This document shows, in pieces, positions 1-9,753 of a stretch of 64,000 nucleotides of DNA. The first letter of the stretch is position 1, and every line of letters starts with the position of its first letter. The DNA is from an uncultured Phycisphaeraceae bacterium (GTDB lineage: Bacteria > Planctomycetota > Phycisphaerae > Phycisphaerales > UBA1924): assembly GCA_937899905.1 (NCBI GenBank), contig CALCCF010000019.1, positions 31,209-95,208 on the forward strand. The letters run 5' to 3'. The notes below the pieces were generated by a model. It made no database searches, was not told the origin of the DNA, and saw only the letters and a program-made list of their open reading frames with translations. The position numbers and the translations under genes are program-made.

Positions 1-1
1 G

Positions 2-1207
2 TACGGCAGCTCCGCGCAGCCGAGCCAGCCAACAGCCGACGATTGGCGGACCGCTGAGGCCCCGATCCTTACGGGCCACACGAAGCTGACCACGCGCGAC
101 ATGTTCACCCGTGCGGGTGAGGCGTACTTCAACCCCGACAGCAGCATGGTCATCTTCCAGGCCACGCCAGTGCCCGAGGGCGACGATCTGCCCAGCCCGC
201 ACTATGAGATGTTTGTCGGGCTGTTCACGCGTTCGGACGGTGCCATCAGCGGCATCCGTACGCCGATTCGCGTGTCAACCGGCGGAAGCGCGAATACCTG
301 CGGTTGGTTCCATCCCACGCAGGCCAACATGATCCTGTTCGGCAGCACCATCGAGCCACCTTCGGTCGACAAGGTTCCTGGGTACCAGCGCGGCACCGGC
401 CGCTACGCGTGGAGCTTCCCCACCGAGATGGAGATCGTCGCGGGCAGCATCAGCTCGACGATCATCCCCGCCGAGCACGAACACGACTTCCACGGCTTGC
501 GCCCCGCGATCACCGACGTGCTCTTCAGCCTGCCGGGATATACCGCCGAGGCGTCGTGGAGCCCGGACGGGCGCACCATCCTGTATGCGCAGGTCGATGA
601 AGCCAAGAGCGACGCCGCGGGCAAGACAGACGCGGACCTGTGGATCTTCGATACCGAGACGGGCGAGCACCACCTCATCGTTGAGGCAGAAGGCTACGAC
701 GGCGGCCCATTCTTCAGCCACGATGGCAAGCGCATTTGCTACCGATCCGATCGCCAGGGCAACAACCTGCTCCAGCTCTTCGTTGCCGACCTCGATATCA
801 ACGAGCATGGCGTGCCCGTTGGCATCACCCGCGAGATCCAGCTCACCAACAACCGCCATGTGAACTGGGCGCCGTACTGGCACCCCGACGGCGACCTGCT
901 CGTCTATGCCAGCAGCCAGATCGGCCACCGCAACTACGAGATCTTCGCGATCTGGACCGATCCCGATATGGGCTCGACGCCGGTGCGCATCACCAACGCC
1001 ACGGGCGCAGACGTACTCCCGGTGTTCAGCCCCGACGGCAAATACCTGATGTGGACCGCCCAGCGCGGGCCGCTAGCCGAGGGCGAGCAACGACCCAGCA
1101 GCCAGACCTGGATCGCCCAAGTCAACAGCGACGCCATCCGCGCCAAGCTCCGCGAGGCGAACTCGGGCGGGGCCGAAGAGGTTGCCATCGAAGCCAACAG
1201 CGAGTAA
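2..1207 (+). CDS. TolB-like PD40 beta-propeller protein (5' partial)
   Basis: The frame is open from base 2 with no stop before the first ATG (101), and the residues before it read as ordinary protein, so the gene probably begins left of the window. At least four PD40/WD40-like blades are visible: SWSPDGRTILYAQ, FFSHDGKRICYRSD, YWHPDGDLLVYASS and VFSPDGKYLMWTAQRG. This is the pattern of TolB-type six-bladed propellers, which act in the periplasm or outside the cell as binding scaffolds or as parts of peptidases. No catalytic domain is visible in this part. The C-terminus is short and polar, with no sorting signal. It converges with elbB across 21 bases. The exact role is unknown. Confidence 0.75.
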   Translation, partial: YGSSAQPSQPTADDWRTAEAPILTGHTKLTTRDMFTRAGEAYFNPDSSMVIFQATPVPEGDDLPSPHYEMFVGLFTRSDGAISGIRTPIRVSTGGSANTCGWFHPTQANMILFGSTIEPPSVDKVPGYQRGTGRYAWSFPTEMEIVAGSISSTIIPAEHEHDFHGLRPAITDVLFSLPGYTAEASWSPDGRTILYAQVDEAKSDAAGKTDADLWIFDTETGEHHLIVEAEGYDGGPFFSHDGKRICYRSDRQGNNLLQLFVADLDINEHGVPVGITREIQLTNNRHVNWAPYWHPDGDLLVYASSQIGHRNYEIFAIWTDPDMGSTPVRITNATGADVLPVFSPDGKYLMWTAQRGPLAEGEQRPSSQTWIAQVNSDAIRAKLREANSGGAEEVAIEANSE

Positions 1208-1228
1208 GCCCGGGCCTCGACGCTCGGT

Positions 1229-1900
1229 CTACACGCTCGCGGGCTGCTCGGCCATCTCCAGCACCTTGTCCACCATCTTGCCGATGCCGGTGAAGATCTC
1301 CGTCACGCGCTGCGGCCGCATGTAGGCCGGCGTGCTGACGATGCGGTTGGCCTCGTCGACAACGATGTCGTCAACGGCGCAGTCCTGGTGCTTCGCGCCC
1401 ATGGCCTCAAGGCCCTGCGCGGTGCCGGCGTCGTCGCCGATGGTCAGCGTTGGGTGCAGGGTCTGGCCGAACACGCGAGCGGCGAGCGCGGGCGAGATGC
1501 ACGCGAAGCCCAGCGGCTTGCCGGCCTCGTGCGCTTCGGTCAGCACGCGGGCGGTCTGCTCATCGGCCGTGCAGTCAGCGCCCTTCATCGCAAAGTCGCA
1601 CAGGTTCTTGGCCGCACCGAACCCGCCGGGCAGCACGATGGCGTCGAACTGGCTCCCCAGCACAGTCGAGAGATCAACGATGTCGCCGCGCGCGATGCGG
1701 GCGGCTTCGCGCAGCACATTGCGCGTGTTGCCGGTGGGCTCTTGGGTCTGGTGGTCGATCTCCTGGAGTTCGATGTTGGGCGCCAAGCACACGATGTTGG
1801 CGCCGTGGCGATCGAGCGCGTGCAGCACCGCGACCGATTCGTGGATCTCCGCGCCGTCGAACACGCCGCAGCCGCTAAGGATGACTCCGACCTTTGGCAT
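1229..1900 (-). CDS. elbB: ElbB-type isoprenoid biosynthesis glyoxalase
   Basis: This 223-residue protein of the DJ-1/PfpI class I amidotransferase fold starts MPKVGVILSGCGVFDGAEIHE, the usual ElbB opening. It carries the conserved block FDAIVLPGGFGAAKNL and the nucleophile elbow GFACISPAL (Cys). ElbB-type proteins are linked to isoprenoid metabolism and show glyoxalase III activity in vitro (family knowledge); the physiological substrate is uncertain. The start at 1900 is set by an AGGAGG site eight bases upstream; the frame stays open beyond it into map, but that extension is not ElbB-like. It lies 20 bases downstream of map on the same strand, so the two are probably co-transcribed. Confidence 0.88.
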   Translation of the reverse strand: MPKVGVILSGCGVFDGAEIHESVAVLHALDRHGANIVCLAPNIELQEIDHQTQEPTGNTRNVLREAARIARGDIVDLSTVLGSQFDAIVLPGGFGAAKNLCDFAMKGADCTADEQTARVLTEAHEAGKPLGFACISPALAARVFGQTLHPTLTIGDDAGTAQGLEAMGAKHQDCAVDDIVVDEANRIVSTPAYMRPQRVTEIFTGIGKMVDKVLEMAEQPASV

Positions 1901-1920
1901 TGCGTCCTCCTTGGATTTGC

Positions 1921-2769
1921 CTACTTCGAGACGACGTCGGGCAGATCGAGCAGCCCTTCGGTAAGGTCGCGCGGACCGTCCTCGGTGATGAGGATGTCCG
2001 CCTCGTAGTGCACGCTCTGGCTTCCGTCGGCGATCTTCAGCGGCCACGCATTGCCGTCCTGCTTGATGCGGCCCGTGCCCACCGCAATCATGGGCTCGAC
2101 GGCCAGCAGCATGCCCGGCACGAACACGTCGTTCGCCTCGCGCCACTCGAGCGCGGCGACCGTTGGCACCGTGTTGGCGATGAACGGCGGCGTGTGCAGG
2201 CTGCGACCGATGCCGTGCCCGCCCAGGCCGCGCACCATGTGGAAGCCGCAGTCCTTCTCGACGTACGGCTGGATGGCCTTGGCCCACGCGACCAGCGGCG
2301 CACCCGGCTGCATGGCCTCGATGCCCCGGCGGAGCGCCTCCTTGCCGCAGTCCATGAGCCGCCGCGTGTTGGTGTCGGGCTCGCCAAAGCTGTACGTGTA
2401 CGCCGCGTCGCCGATCCAGCCCTGCCGTGTCACGCCGATGTCGATCTTGAGCACGTCGCCAGCGTGCATGGGCTCCTGATAGCTGCCCGGGTGCCCGTGC
2501 ACGACCGTCTCGTTCACGCTGAGGCACGCGTGGGCCGGGAAGGGCGGGTGGCGTCCCGCGCGATACCCCTTGAAGCAGCTCTTGCAGCCCATGCCGGCGA
2601 GCGTTTCGCCGACGAAGCGGTCGATCTCGGCCAGGGTCTGGCCGTGCTTCAGGAAGCCGACGAGCGCGCTGTGCGTGTCGACGACACAGCGGGCCGCCTG
2701 GGCGGCCAGTTCGATCTGCGAGCCGGAGATTGGTGGCTGGGCGCTCCTGCGCCGGGTCGTTGGAGACAT
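1921..2769 (-). CDS. map: Type I methionine aminopeptidase
   Basis: It removes the initiator methionine from new cytosolic proteins. The dinuclear metal ligands of the pita-bread fold are all present: Asp in KIDIGV, Asp in GDAAYT, His in GGHGIG, Glu in AVEPM and Glu in HYEADILITEDG. FPAHACLSVNETVVHG is the family's substrate-pocket segment. The length, 282 residues, includes a short N-terminal extension compared with the roughly 250-265 residue enzymes. The start at 2769 has GAGGAA seven bases upstream; the open frame further upstream runs antisense to the dihydroorotase gene and is rejected. It is divergent from pyrC across about 70 bases, so the gap probably holds both promoters. Confidence 0.93.
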   Translation of the reverse strand: MSPTTRRRSAQPPISGSQIELAAQAARCVVDTHSALVGFLKHGQTLAEIDRFVGETLAGMGCKSCFKGYRAGRHPPFPAHACLSVNETVVHGHPGSYQEPMHAGDVLKIDIGVTRQGWIGDAAYTYSFGEPDTNTRRLMDCGKEALRRGIEAMQPGAPLVAWAKAIQPYVEKDCGFHMVRGLGGHGIGRSLHTPPFIANTVPTVAALEWREANDVFVPGMLLAVEPMIAVGTGRIKQDGNAWPLKIADGSQSVHYEADILITEDGPRDLTEGLLDLPDVVSK

Positions 2770-2838
2770 GGATGCGTTCCTCGCGTCTAGGGTAGGAACA
2801 GCTGCCGCGCCGACCAACCATGCCAACGGGGAGCCGTG

Positions 2839-4161
2839 ATGCCCAGAGCCGCCCGAGTCCGCATCGATAACGCCACCTGCGTGCTGCCCGACGGCACGCG
2901 AACCGCGTCCGTGCTCTTCGAGCGTGGCACGATCCTGGACATCGACCCCGCCCCCACCGCCGAGGCCGATGAGGTCATCGATGCCACCGGCCTGCACCTG
3001 CTGCCCGGCGTGATCGACCACCACGTCCACTTCCGCGACCCGGGCCTGACCCACAAAGAAGACCTGCACACCGCGAGCCTCGCGTGCGCCAAGGGCGGCG
3101 TCACCAGCTTCGTCGAGATGCCAAACACCGTGCCGCCGGCGATCACCCAGGCCGAGATCGACCACAAGCTGGAACTCGCGTCCCAGAAGAGCGTGGTGAA
3201 CTACGGCTTCTACATCGCCGCGAGCACCGACAACCTCGACGCACTCATCAACGCCAAGCGCGTGGCGGGCATCAAGATCTTCATCGGCTCGAGCACGGGC
3301 AACTTGTACGTCGACGATCAAGAAACACTCGAGGCGATCTTCGCCAAGACCGCCCTTCCCATCTGCGCGCACTGCGAGGACGAACCCACCGTGCAGGCGA
3401 ACGCCGCCAGGCTCGACGGCGGGCGCACCGTGCACGACCACTCACGCATCCGCGATCACGAAGCGGCGATCCGATGCACCACGCGCGCCTGCGACCTTGC
3501 GACGCACCACAACCACCGCTTCCACGTGTTGCACGTCTCGACGGCGCAAGAGCTCGACATCATCAAGGCGCACGCGGGCGTCGTCACGGGCGAGGCCTGC
3601 CCCCACCACCTCTGGTTTAGTATCGATGACTACGACCGCCTGGGCACACGTATCCAGATGAACCCGGCGGTCAAGAACCGCGAAGATGTTGTCGCGCTGT
3701 GGGAAGGCCTGCGTAGTGGCATCCTGTGCGCCGTCGTCACCGACCACGCGCCACACACGCTCGAGGAGAAGGCCCAACCCTACCCCAAGAGCCCCAGCGG
3801 CCTCCCCGCGATCGAGAACAGCCTCGCCCTCATGCTCACGGCGATGCACGATGGCAAGTGCACGCTCGAGCAGATCGTCCACTGGATGTGCGAGTCGCCC
3901 GCGACCATCTGGGACATGGTCGGCAAGGGCCGGCTCGTGCCCGGCAACGACGCCGACGTGATCCTCGTCGACCTCGACCGCCGACACACCGTGCGCGATG
4001 CCGAGCAGGTCACCAAGTGCAAGTGGAGCGCCTGGGACGGCGAAGAACTCCGCGGCCAGGTCGTGCGCACCATTGTCGGTGGGGTAACCGTGTTCGAGGA
4101 GGGGCGCTTCAACGACAGCCACCGCGGCTCGCCAATCCGCTACGGCTACGAACAGGCCTAG
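2839..4161 (+). CDS. pyrC: Dihydroorotase (amidohydrolase superfamily, type I)
   Basis: It catalyses reversible cyclisation of carbamoyl-aspartate to dihydroorotate in pyrimidine synthesis. Metal ligands can be placed: Asp60/His62/His64 in [10 protein letters not shown], Lys146 in GIKIFIGS (the position of the carboxylated lysine), His178 in ICAHCED, His232 in HVLHVST and Asp302 in VTDHAPHT. The segment [12 protein letters not shown] is typical of dihydroorotases rather than hydantoinases. ATG 2839 is chosen over the GTG at 2836 because GGGGAG at 2827-2832 gives it better spacing. Length is 440 residues, normal for the type. No other pyrimidine gene is adjacent. Its stop overlaps the end of the convergent acetyltransferase gene by four bases. 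Confidence 0.92.
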   Translation: MPRAARVRIDNATCVLPDGTRTASVLFERGTILDIDPAPTAEADEVIDATGLHLLPGVIDHHVHFRDPGLTHKEDLHTASLACAKGGVTSFVEMPNTVPPAITQAEIDHKLELASQKSVVNYGFYIAASTDNLDALINAKRVAGIKIFIGSSTGNLYVDDQETLEAIFAKTALPICAHCEDEPTVQANAARLDGGRTVHDHSRIRDHEAAIRCTTRACDLATHHNHRFHVLHVSTAQELDIIKAHAGVVTGEACPHHLWFSIDDYDRLGTRIQMNPAVKNREDVVALWEGLRSGILCAVVTDHAPHTLEEKAQPYPKSPSGLPAIENSLALMLTAMHDGKCTLEQIVHWMCESPATIWDMVGKGRLVPGNDADVILVDLDRRHTVRDAEQVTKCKWSAWDGEELRGQVVRTIVGGVTVFEEGRFNDSHRGSPIRYGYEQA

Positions 4162-4739
4162 GCGCCAGGGGCCTTCCAGTCCGGGTTGGTGCGCGCCGTG
4201 AGCACGTGGTCACGCCAACGGCCGTGGAAGAACAAGAAGTCTCGTGCGTAGCCCTCGGGTACGAAGCCCAGCTTGCGCAACACGGCAGCACTGGCAAGAT
4301 TCTCAGGGAGATGGCCCGCCTGTACGCGGTGGATGTTCAACTCATTGAACGCAAATCGGACTACGGCCTCGCATGCCTCGGTCGCGAAACCCCGGCCCTG
4401 GTGCGCTTCAGCGACGCCATACCCCAGCGTCGCGCACTGGAAAGACTCGCGCGCGATGTGAAAGAGGTTGGCCTGACCGATTATCTCGCCAGGCGCATCG
4501 AGCAGATAGACGAAGAACCTTGCGGCCGCGCCCTGCTCGTGCTGTTCAACCATGTCTGGCAGCCGCTGCGCCCAGTGTGTCTCGGTGTAGAAATCGTCTG
4601 GCCGCGCCGGCCCCATCGACTCGAGATGGGCCCGATTCGTCACGAGGTACCGGCAGATCGTCGACTCATCGCCCGGCTGAGGCATCGTCAGCCGAAGCCG
4701 TTCGGTCTCCAGGACGTGGTCACTCCTACCAACGCTCAT
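4158..4739 (-). CDS. GNAT-family N-acetyltransferase (RimJ/RimL type)
   Basis: This 193-residue protein begins its domain with the RimJ-like signature [15 protein letters not shown] and carries the acetyl-CoA pyrophosphate loop [12 protein letters not shown] (motif A, R/Q-x-x-G-x-G/A), followed by [26 protein letters not shown]. Members acetylate the alpha-amino group of ribosomal proteins or small molecules; the substrate here is not inferable. ATG 4739 is preferred to an upstream TTG (4757) since neither has a clear ribosome site and the ATG leaves a short overlap (14 bases) with the preceding aldo/keto reductase, suggesting coupled translation. Confidence 0.85.
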   Translation of the reverse strand: MSVGRSDHVLETERLRLTMPQPGDESTICRYLVTNRAHLESMGPARPDDFYTETHWAQRLPDMVEQHEQGAAARFFVYLLDAPGEIIGQANLFHIARESFQCATLGYGVAEAHQGRGFATEACEAVVRFAFNELNIHRVQAGHLPENLASAAVLRKLGFVPEGYARDFLFFHGRWRDHVLTARTNPDWKAPGA

Positions 4740-5817
4740 CGTCGTTCGCCGGCGCAAGACGGAACGGCTCGCTCGGCACGCCGTTCACGGTGCTGCCACC
4801 CTGGATCGCCGGTGCGAGTTGGTCGAGAAACGCGTGCGGGAAGATGCCGTCGGGCGCACTCAACTCGTCGAGCTTGGCCGTCTGCTCGGCGGTCAGCGCG
4901 ACATCGATCGCGGCCAGGTTGTCCTGCAACTGCGACATCTTCCGCGCACCGATGATGCTCGACGCCACACCGGCTTTATCCTGGACCCACTTGAGCGCCA
5001 CCTGCGCAGCGCTCGCGTTGTGCGCGGCGCCGATTTCCTTCAGTGCATCGACGATGGCAAAGGTCTTCTCGGTCAGGTACCGGCTGTTCTCGTCGTACCG
5101 CCGCTCGCCCTCCGGGGGGATGCTCTCTCGCGTGTACTTGCCGGTCAGGATGCCACCCTTCAGCGGGCTCCAGGGCGTCACGCCAAGCCCCATCTCGCGG
5201 GCCATCGGCATCAGGTCGTGCTCGACGGTGCGCTCGAGCAGCGAGTACTCGATCTGCAGCGCGATCAGCGGCGACCAACCACGGAAGTGCGCCATCGTCT
5301 GCGCCTGGCTCACCTTCCACGCCGGGGTATCGCTGAAGCCGATGTATCGCACCTTGCCGGCGCTCACGAGATCGTCGAGCGCCCGCATCGTTTCATCGAT
5401 GGGCGTGTGCTTGTCCCAGAAGTGCATCCAATACAGGTCGATGTAGTCGGTCTTGAGCCGACGCAGGCTCTGCTCGCAGCTCTCGTAGATCGTCTTGCGA
5501 GACGCGCCGCCACCATTCGGGTCGCCCTGGTAGAGGTTGCCCAGGAACTTCGTAGCGATGACCGCGCGGTCCCGCTGGCCCGCACCCGGCCCGCTGTCGA
5601 AGTAGTCGCCGATGACCACCTCGCTGTGGCCCTTGGTGTACATGTTCGCGGTATCGAGAAAGTTGCCGCCGGCCTCGCGGAACGCGGTGATGATCGCGTT
5701 TGAGTCCTCGACCGTCGAGCCCCAGCCCCACTCCATGCCGAAGGTCATGGTGCCCAGGCAGAACGGGCTGACGCGAAGGCCGCTGCGGCCGAGGGTGACG
5801 TAGTGATTCAAGGGCAT
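4726..5817 (-). CDS. Aldo/keto reductase
   Basis: This is a 363-residue NADPH-dependent oxidoreductase of the TIM-barrel AKR superfamily. The catalytic tetrad is intact: Asp55 and Tyr60 in FLDTANMY, Lys90 in VIATKFLG and His132 in LYWMHFWD. The C-terminal cofactor-binding segment SSIIGARKMSQLQDNLAA is typical. It resembles the broad YajO/YghZ-like group that reduces aldehydes and ketones; the in vivo substrate is unknown. The start at 5817 follows GAGGAGAGAG. The 3' end overlaps the acetyltransferase start, so the two form a small operon, and the gene lies just downstream of bamA on the same strand. Confidence 0.92.
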   Translation of the reverse strand: MPLNHYVTLGRSGLRVSPFCLGTMTFGMEWGWGSTVEDSNAIITAFREAGGNFLDTANMYTKGHSEVVIGDYFDSGPGAGQRDRAVIATKFLGNLYQGDPNGGGASRKTIYESCEQSLRRLKTDYIDLYWMHFWDKHTPIDETMRALDDLVSAGKVRYIGFSDTPAWKVSQAQTMAHFRGWSPLIALQIEYSLLERTVEHDLMPMAREMGLGVTPWSPLKGGILTGKYTRESIPPEGERRYDENSRYLTEKTFAIVDALKEIGAAHNASAAQVALKWVQDKAGVASSIIGARKMSQLQDNLAAIDVALTAEQTAKLDELSAPDGIFPHAFLDQLAPAIQGGSTVNGVPSEPFRLAPANDDERW

Positions 5818-5846
5818 GGCTCTCTCCTCGGTTCGTGACGGGGTGG

Positions 5847-8390
5847 CTAGAACGGGACCTCAACCGTAAACGTAAACAGCCGCGTGTCGTCCGTGGGCTC
5901 CTTCTCGATGGGAAACCCGAAGTCGAACGCCAGCGGCACCGGCGTCAGCGCCGGCACGGTGATGCGCAGGCCAAAGCCCGCCGTGACGCGCCAGTTGTCG
6001 AATCCCGGGCTGTTCGTGATCGTGCCCATATCGGTGAACACAACGAACCGGAAGTTGTCGTTGATGATCGGCTGCTGGATCTCTGCGCCAAAGAACAGCT
6101 CCCACGTGCCGCCAACCTGATCGTCGCCCGGCAGGCCTGTGTCGTTGCGAATGCCAACGGGACCAATGCCGCGCAAGCCAAACCCCCGGAAGCGAGCGCC
6201 ACCGGTATTGAATCGCTCGAAGATTGGCACATCGCTCACCGGATCGGGGATGTAACCCACACGCGTCGCGAAGTTGGCCACGGTCGCCCGGCCCAAGAAG
6301 TCGTCGCGGATCGGAACGTACACGATGCCGTTGCCACGCAAACGCGTGAACACCCAATCGTCGGTTAGCACGCCGGCCTGCTCGGCACTGACCTGGATGC
6401 GTGAACCACGCGTTGGCAGGATCGGTCGATCGAAGCTCGTGCGGGTAAGCGTGAGGCCCTGGACGTCAAGCAGGCTGCTGCCCTGGGAATCGAAGAGATC
6501 GGTGGGGCGATCCGGCGCAATATCGGTGATGCGAACGTTCTCGAAGCGCGTCGAGAGCGAGGCCTGCCACCGGCTGCCAAAGACACGGCCGAGCGACACG
6601 TTGCCGCCCGCCCGAGCCTCATCAAAATCGTCGAACGCGAACGAACTGTAATACCCGTTCACGCCGAGGCTGTAGTTGGTCTCGTTCAAGAACGGCTCGG
6701 AGAACGAGACGCTGTATCGCTCGCTGATGTTGCCGGGCGAGAGGCTGATCGCGGCGCGCTGCCCACCCCCACGAAAAGCGCGGCGCCCGATAAACTCCTC
6801 CCAGCTCTCAGGAAAATCGGTGATGTCGAAGTTGTTCTCGCTCACGCTCAGCTGGCCAACAAGACCCGAGTCGCTGCTGACCGCGGCGCCGATCGAGAAG
6901 TTCGCCGTGCGTGCTTCCTGAAGGCTGACCAAGACATCCCGGTGGTTGCTGTCACCCACCGGATCTTGCAGCACGATCTGCACATCCGGGAAGCCCAGCG
7001 GCCCGAAGAACTGGCTGCGCACGAGCTGCTCGCGTGTCCGCTCTCCGGCGGATTCCGGGACCCGTCGCTGCTCGTGGATGTCCGCCGGCGTGTCGGGCTC
7101 CAAGTCGAAATAGCGCAGTATCACGCTCAGCTTCGTGATCTCGTTGCCCACGATTTGCAAGAGCCCGACCTTGCTCTGCTGGCCCTGGCTGATGCGCACG
7201 CGCAGGTCCACCAGGTTTTCCTCGGCGTCGGTCAGATCCTCAACGCGCACGCGGCACTCGGTATAACCCAGCCGGGTGAGGGCGGCGTAGATGTCCTCGA
7301 TGCCGCGGTTGATGAGCTTGGCGTTGTAGACGTCGCCGGGCTTGATCGACATGAGCCCGCGCACCTGCTCGGCGCTGAGCCTGGGCACGAAGTCCTCTTG
7401 CAATTCAGCGTCGGCGTAGTCCACGAGCACGTCGCGCACGGTGTACCGCTCGCCCTCGGCCACGTGGTAGACGACGATCACCTCACGGCTGTTGGGCGAG
7501 TCGATGCGTTGCCAGCCCGCGCGCACGTCGACGTAGCCGCGATCGCGGTAGAAGTTGATCAGCGTCTGGACATCTTCCTCGATCTGCCGCTCGTCGAACA
7601 GCCCCTTGCCGACAATCGGCGCGTAGCTCTCCAGCGAGACCTGCGAGCGCAGCTGGCGATCGCTGAAGACGTCGTTGCCCTCGAAGCGAATGCCCGTCAC
7701 GCGCAGCCGGCTGCCCTCGCGCACACGCAGGAACAGCTGGCCGGTCTCCTCGACCTCCGAGAGGTCGGGCGTGACCTGCGCCTCGGTGTACCCCTCGATG
7801 GCGTACGCGCGCTCGATGTCGCGCGCCACGTTCTGGATCAGCACCGGGTCCACCGGATTGAGCACCAGCACCTCGGTCAGCTGCGCGATGTCCTGGTCGC
7901 TCAGCGCGCGGTTGCCCACCGGCTGTGCCACGAAGATAAGTGGCTGGGGATCGAGGGTGAACACCACCACCACCGAACCATCGTCCTGTGGGATCGCCTC
8001 GACAACGATGCGCGCGAATCGCCCAAGCCGGTCGAGCGTGCGGCGATCCTGGAGCAGCGTCTGCGGGTCGAGCGCCGAGCCCGCCTTCGTGCGGATCTGG
8101 TTGCGGGCCATCGTCTCGAGCGTGGGCTCCAGTGGCGTGTACGCGCCCCCGTCGGTCGGCTGGCGGAGCACGACGGCGCGCACCAGCCGATCGGCAAACC
8201 CCGCGAGCGGGCCGGCGACCTCATCGAGCGGGTCCGGCCGGTCGAGGGGGGCCTGGGCGTGTGCGCCGCCGCAGGCCGCCAGCAGCGCAGCGGCCGCCAC
8301 CGACGGCGTCCACCGCCACCGACCCCGCCGCCCGATACCAGCACGCAGGCAACCCAAAGCCTCGGACAGTACCGGGGTTGGCGGCCGCAA
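5847..8390 (-). CDS. bamA: BamA/Omp85 outer membrane assembly factor
   Basis: This 847-residue protein inserts beta-barrel proteins into the outer membrane. A basic N-terminus and hydrophobic stretch (VAAAALLAACGGAHAQ) form a signal peptide. Several POTRA-like repeats follow (for example LFLRVREGSRLRVTGIRFEGND), then a C-terminal D15/Omp85 barrel. The barrel has the L6-loop motif RGF (in GARFRGFGLRG) and ends in a terminal Phe (FTVEVPF), as expected for the last strand of a barrel. It implies a diderm envelope. The start is uncertain: TTG 8390 opens the frame, there is no clear ribosome site, and a second TTG lies near 8357. The CPBP protease gene precedes it on the same strand. Confidence 0.9.
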   Translation of the reverse strand: MRPPTPVLSEALGCLRAGIGRRGRWRWTPSVAAAALLAACGGAHAQAPLDRPDPLDEVAGPLAGFADRLVRAVVLRQPTDGGAYTPLEPTLETMARNQIRTKAGSALDPQTLLQDRRTLDRLGRFARIVVEAIPQDDGSVVVVFTLDPQPLIFVAQPVGNRALSDQDIAQLTEVLVLNPVDPVLIQNVARDIERAYAIEGYTEAQVTPDLSEVEETGQLFLRVREGSRLRVTGIRFEGNDVFSDRQLRSQVSLESYAPIVGKGLFDERQIEEDVQTLINFYRDRGYVDVRAGWQRIDSPNSREVIVVYHVAEGERYTVRDVLVDYADAELQEDFVPRLSAEQVRGLMSIKPGDVYNAKLINRGIEDIYAALTRLGYTECRVRVEDLTDAEENLVDLRVRISQGQQSKVGLLQIVGNEITKLSVILRYFDLEPDTPADIHEQRRVPESAGERTREQLVRSQFFGPLGFPDVQIVLQDPVGDSNHRDVLVSLQEARTANFSIGAAVSSDSGLVGQLSVSENNFDITDFPESWEEFIGRRAFRGGGQRAAISLSPGNISERYSVSFSEPFLNETNYSLGVNGYYSSFAFDDFDEARAGGNVSLGRVFGSRWQASLSTRFENVRITDIAPDRPTDLFDSQGSSLLDVQGLTLTRTSFDRPILPTRGSRIQVSAEQAGVLTDDWVFTRLRGNGIVYVPIRDDFLGRATVANFATRVGYIPDPVSDVPIFERFNTGGARFRGFGLRGIGPVGIRNDTGLPGDDQVGGTWELFFGAEIQQPIINDNFRFVVFTDMGTITNSPGFDNWRVTAGFGLRITVPALTPVPLAFDFGFPIEKEPTDDTRLFTFTVEVPF

Positions 8391-8440
8391 ACAAATGAGG
8401 TGGCGAGCCGGGGCCCAGACCGGCCAGCAGGACCGACCGC

Positions 8441-9676
8441 CTAGCGGCGCCAGCCGAGGGGCGCGGGTGCCGACTCGGGCTCGGCAGCCGGCGGGTTCGC
8501 CGGGTCGGATTCGAGCTGGAATCCATCAGGCGCGTTCTGCGGGTCGAACGGCTCGGCCTGCTGTGGCGCGGGATCGACCACCCACAGCACGAGGGCGATG
8601 TTAATCGCGTTGAAGCCCGCGTGCATCGCGATCGGCACGCCCAGGCCCTTGAACCGCTCGTATGCCACGCCGATAGCCAGACCGAGCACGAACAGCGTTG
8701 CGATCGCGTGCCAGGGCACGGCATCGCCCGCCCGGTGCACCAGGGCGAACACGGCGGCCGTGATGATGATGGCAAGCCAGGCCGAGCCCGTCATCCGCAG
8801 CAGCGACGTCTGCACGAAAGCCCGGAAGATGAGCTCTTCGATGATCGCAACGCCGATGATCGCCGTGGCGATGATGACCCACGTCCAAGGGTCGCTCGAG
8901 TTCTGCCGGATCATCTCCAGCGTCGCGTGGGCGATGGTGTTCTGCTCCTCGCCGCTAGCAAACTCGAAGGCCATCCGGCTTGCCTCGCCGGCCGCGGCAA
9001 TCACGGGGAAGGCCACCACGATCGCCAAGAGGCCAAGCGGGATGTCGCCCGCACCAAAGCGCATGCCCTCGTCGTGCTCGCGCTTGTTGAGCAGGTAGAC
9101 CATCACGCCGCCGGCGAACGCGCCGAACAGCACCGAGCCGAGTTGCGTCAGAGCCGCGTCGCGGGTCTCGCTCTCGGCTAGCTCCTGCACCGGACCGCCC
9201 TGGCCGGCGAGCCAGTCCCACAGCGTCGTGATCTGGCCGAAGGCTTGGGCACCGAAGATCTGGGCCGAGACGACCACGAACGCCCCAAAGAGCCACACCG
9301 GCCACTGGTACGCGACGACATCGCGCTTGCCGGCCCGCCGGAAGGAGCCCGGCCGGATGAAGTCAGCCAGGAACAGGATGATCAGCACCATCGGGGCCGC
9401 GATGCGGATGGTGATCGCCAACCAGTCGGTGGGCGTCAGCGCCTTGGTATTCTCACCCAGCGGCGGAGCCGCCTGGACCTGGGCCAGGCTCGTCTGGCCC
9501 AGCACGCCCTGGCCAGATGCCACCTCGGCAAGCAACAGGCACGCCAACGCTCCGGCCGCAATTCCGGCCCGGGGCGTCACCGCCCATCTCTTGCGATTGT
9601 TCAGAGCCACGACTCGCAACGCCTTCGGCCCTCCGCACGCACGCCACCATTGCGCACGGCCCTTGGCATCGGCCAT
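8441..9676 (-). CDS. CPBP-family intramembrane glutamic protease
   Basis: This 411-residue multi-pass membrane protein holds the three CPBP/Abi motifs: EELIFRAFVQTSLL (EExxxR), FALVH (FxxxH) and HAGFNAIN (HxxxN), which form the active site of Rce1-like proteases. A cleavable-looking signal, AGALACLLLAEVASGQ, lies near residue 50. About five to seven further hydrophobic spans follow, and the tail is rich in Pro, Ala and Glu. ATG 9676 is preferred to an upstream TTG (9724). Family members cleave prenylated or exported peptides or act in bacteriocin immunity; the substrate is unknown. It lies 50 bases upstream of bamA on the same strand, so an envelope role is plausible. Confidence 0.87.
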   Translation of the reverse strand: MADAKGRAQWWRACGGPKALRVVALNNRKRWAVTPRAGIAAGALACLLLAEVASGQGVLGQTSLAQVQAAPPLGENTKALTPTDWLAITIRIAAPMVLIILFLADFIRPGSFRRAGKRDVVAYQWPVWLFGAFVVVSAQIFGAQAFGQITTLWDWLAGQGGPVQELAESETRDAALTQLGSVLFGAFAGGVMVYLLNKREHDEGMRFGAGDIPLGLLAIVVAFPVIAAAGEASRMAFEFASGEEQNTIAHATLEMIRQNSSDPWTWVIIATAIIGVAIIEELIFRAFVQTSLLRMTGSAWLAIIITAAVFALVHRAGDAVPWHAIATLFVLGLAIGVAYERFKGLGVPIAMHAGFNAINIALVLWVVDPAPQQAEPFDPQNAPDGFQLESDPANPPAAEPESAPAPLGWRR

Positions 9677-9753
9677 CACGCGTCGAGCGAGAAAAAGATT
9701 GTTAGCCGGCCCAAAAACCGGCAAGCCGTGCCGGTTCCGGTGGCGGGTTTACG

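Noticed and set aside
6942..8444. Long plus-strand open frame antisense to bamA.
   Set aside because: Composition is that of a shadow frame, and bamA is clearly real.
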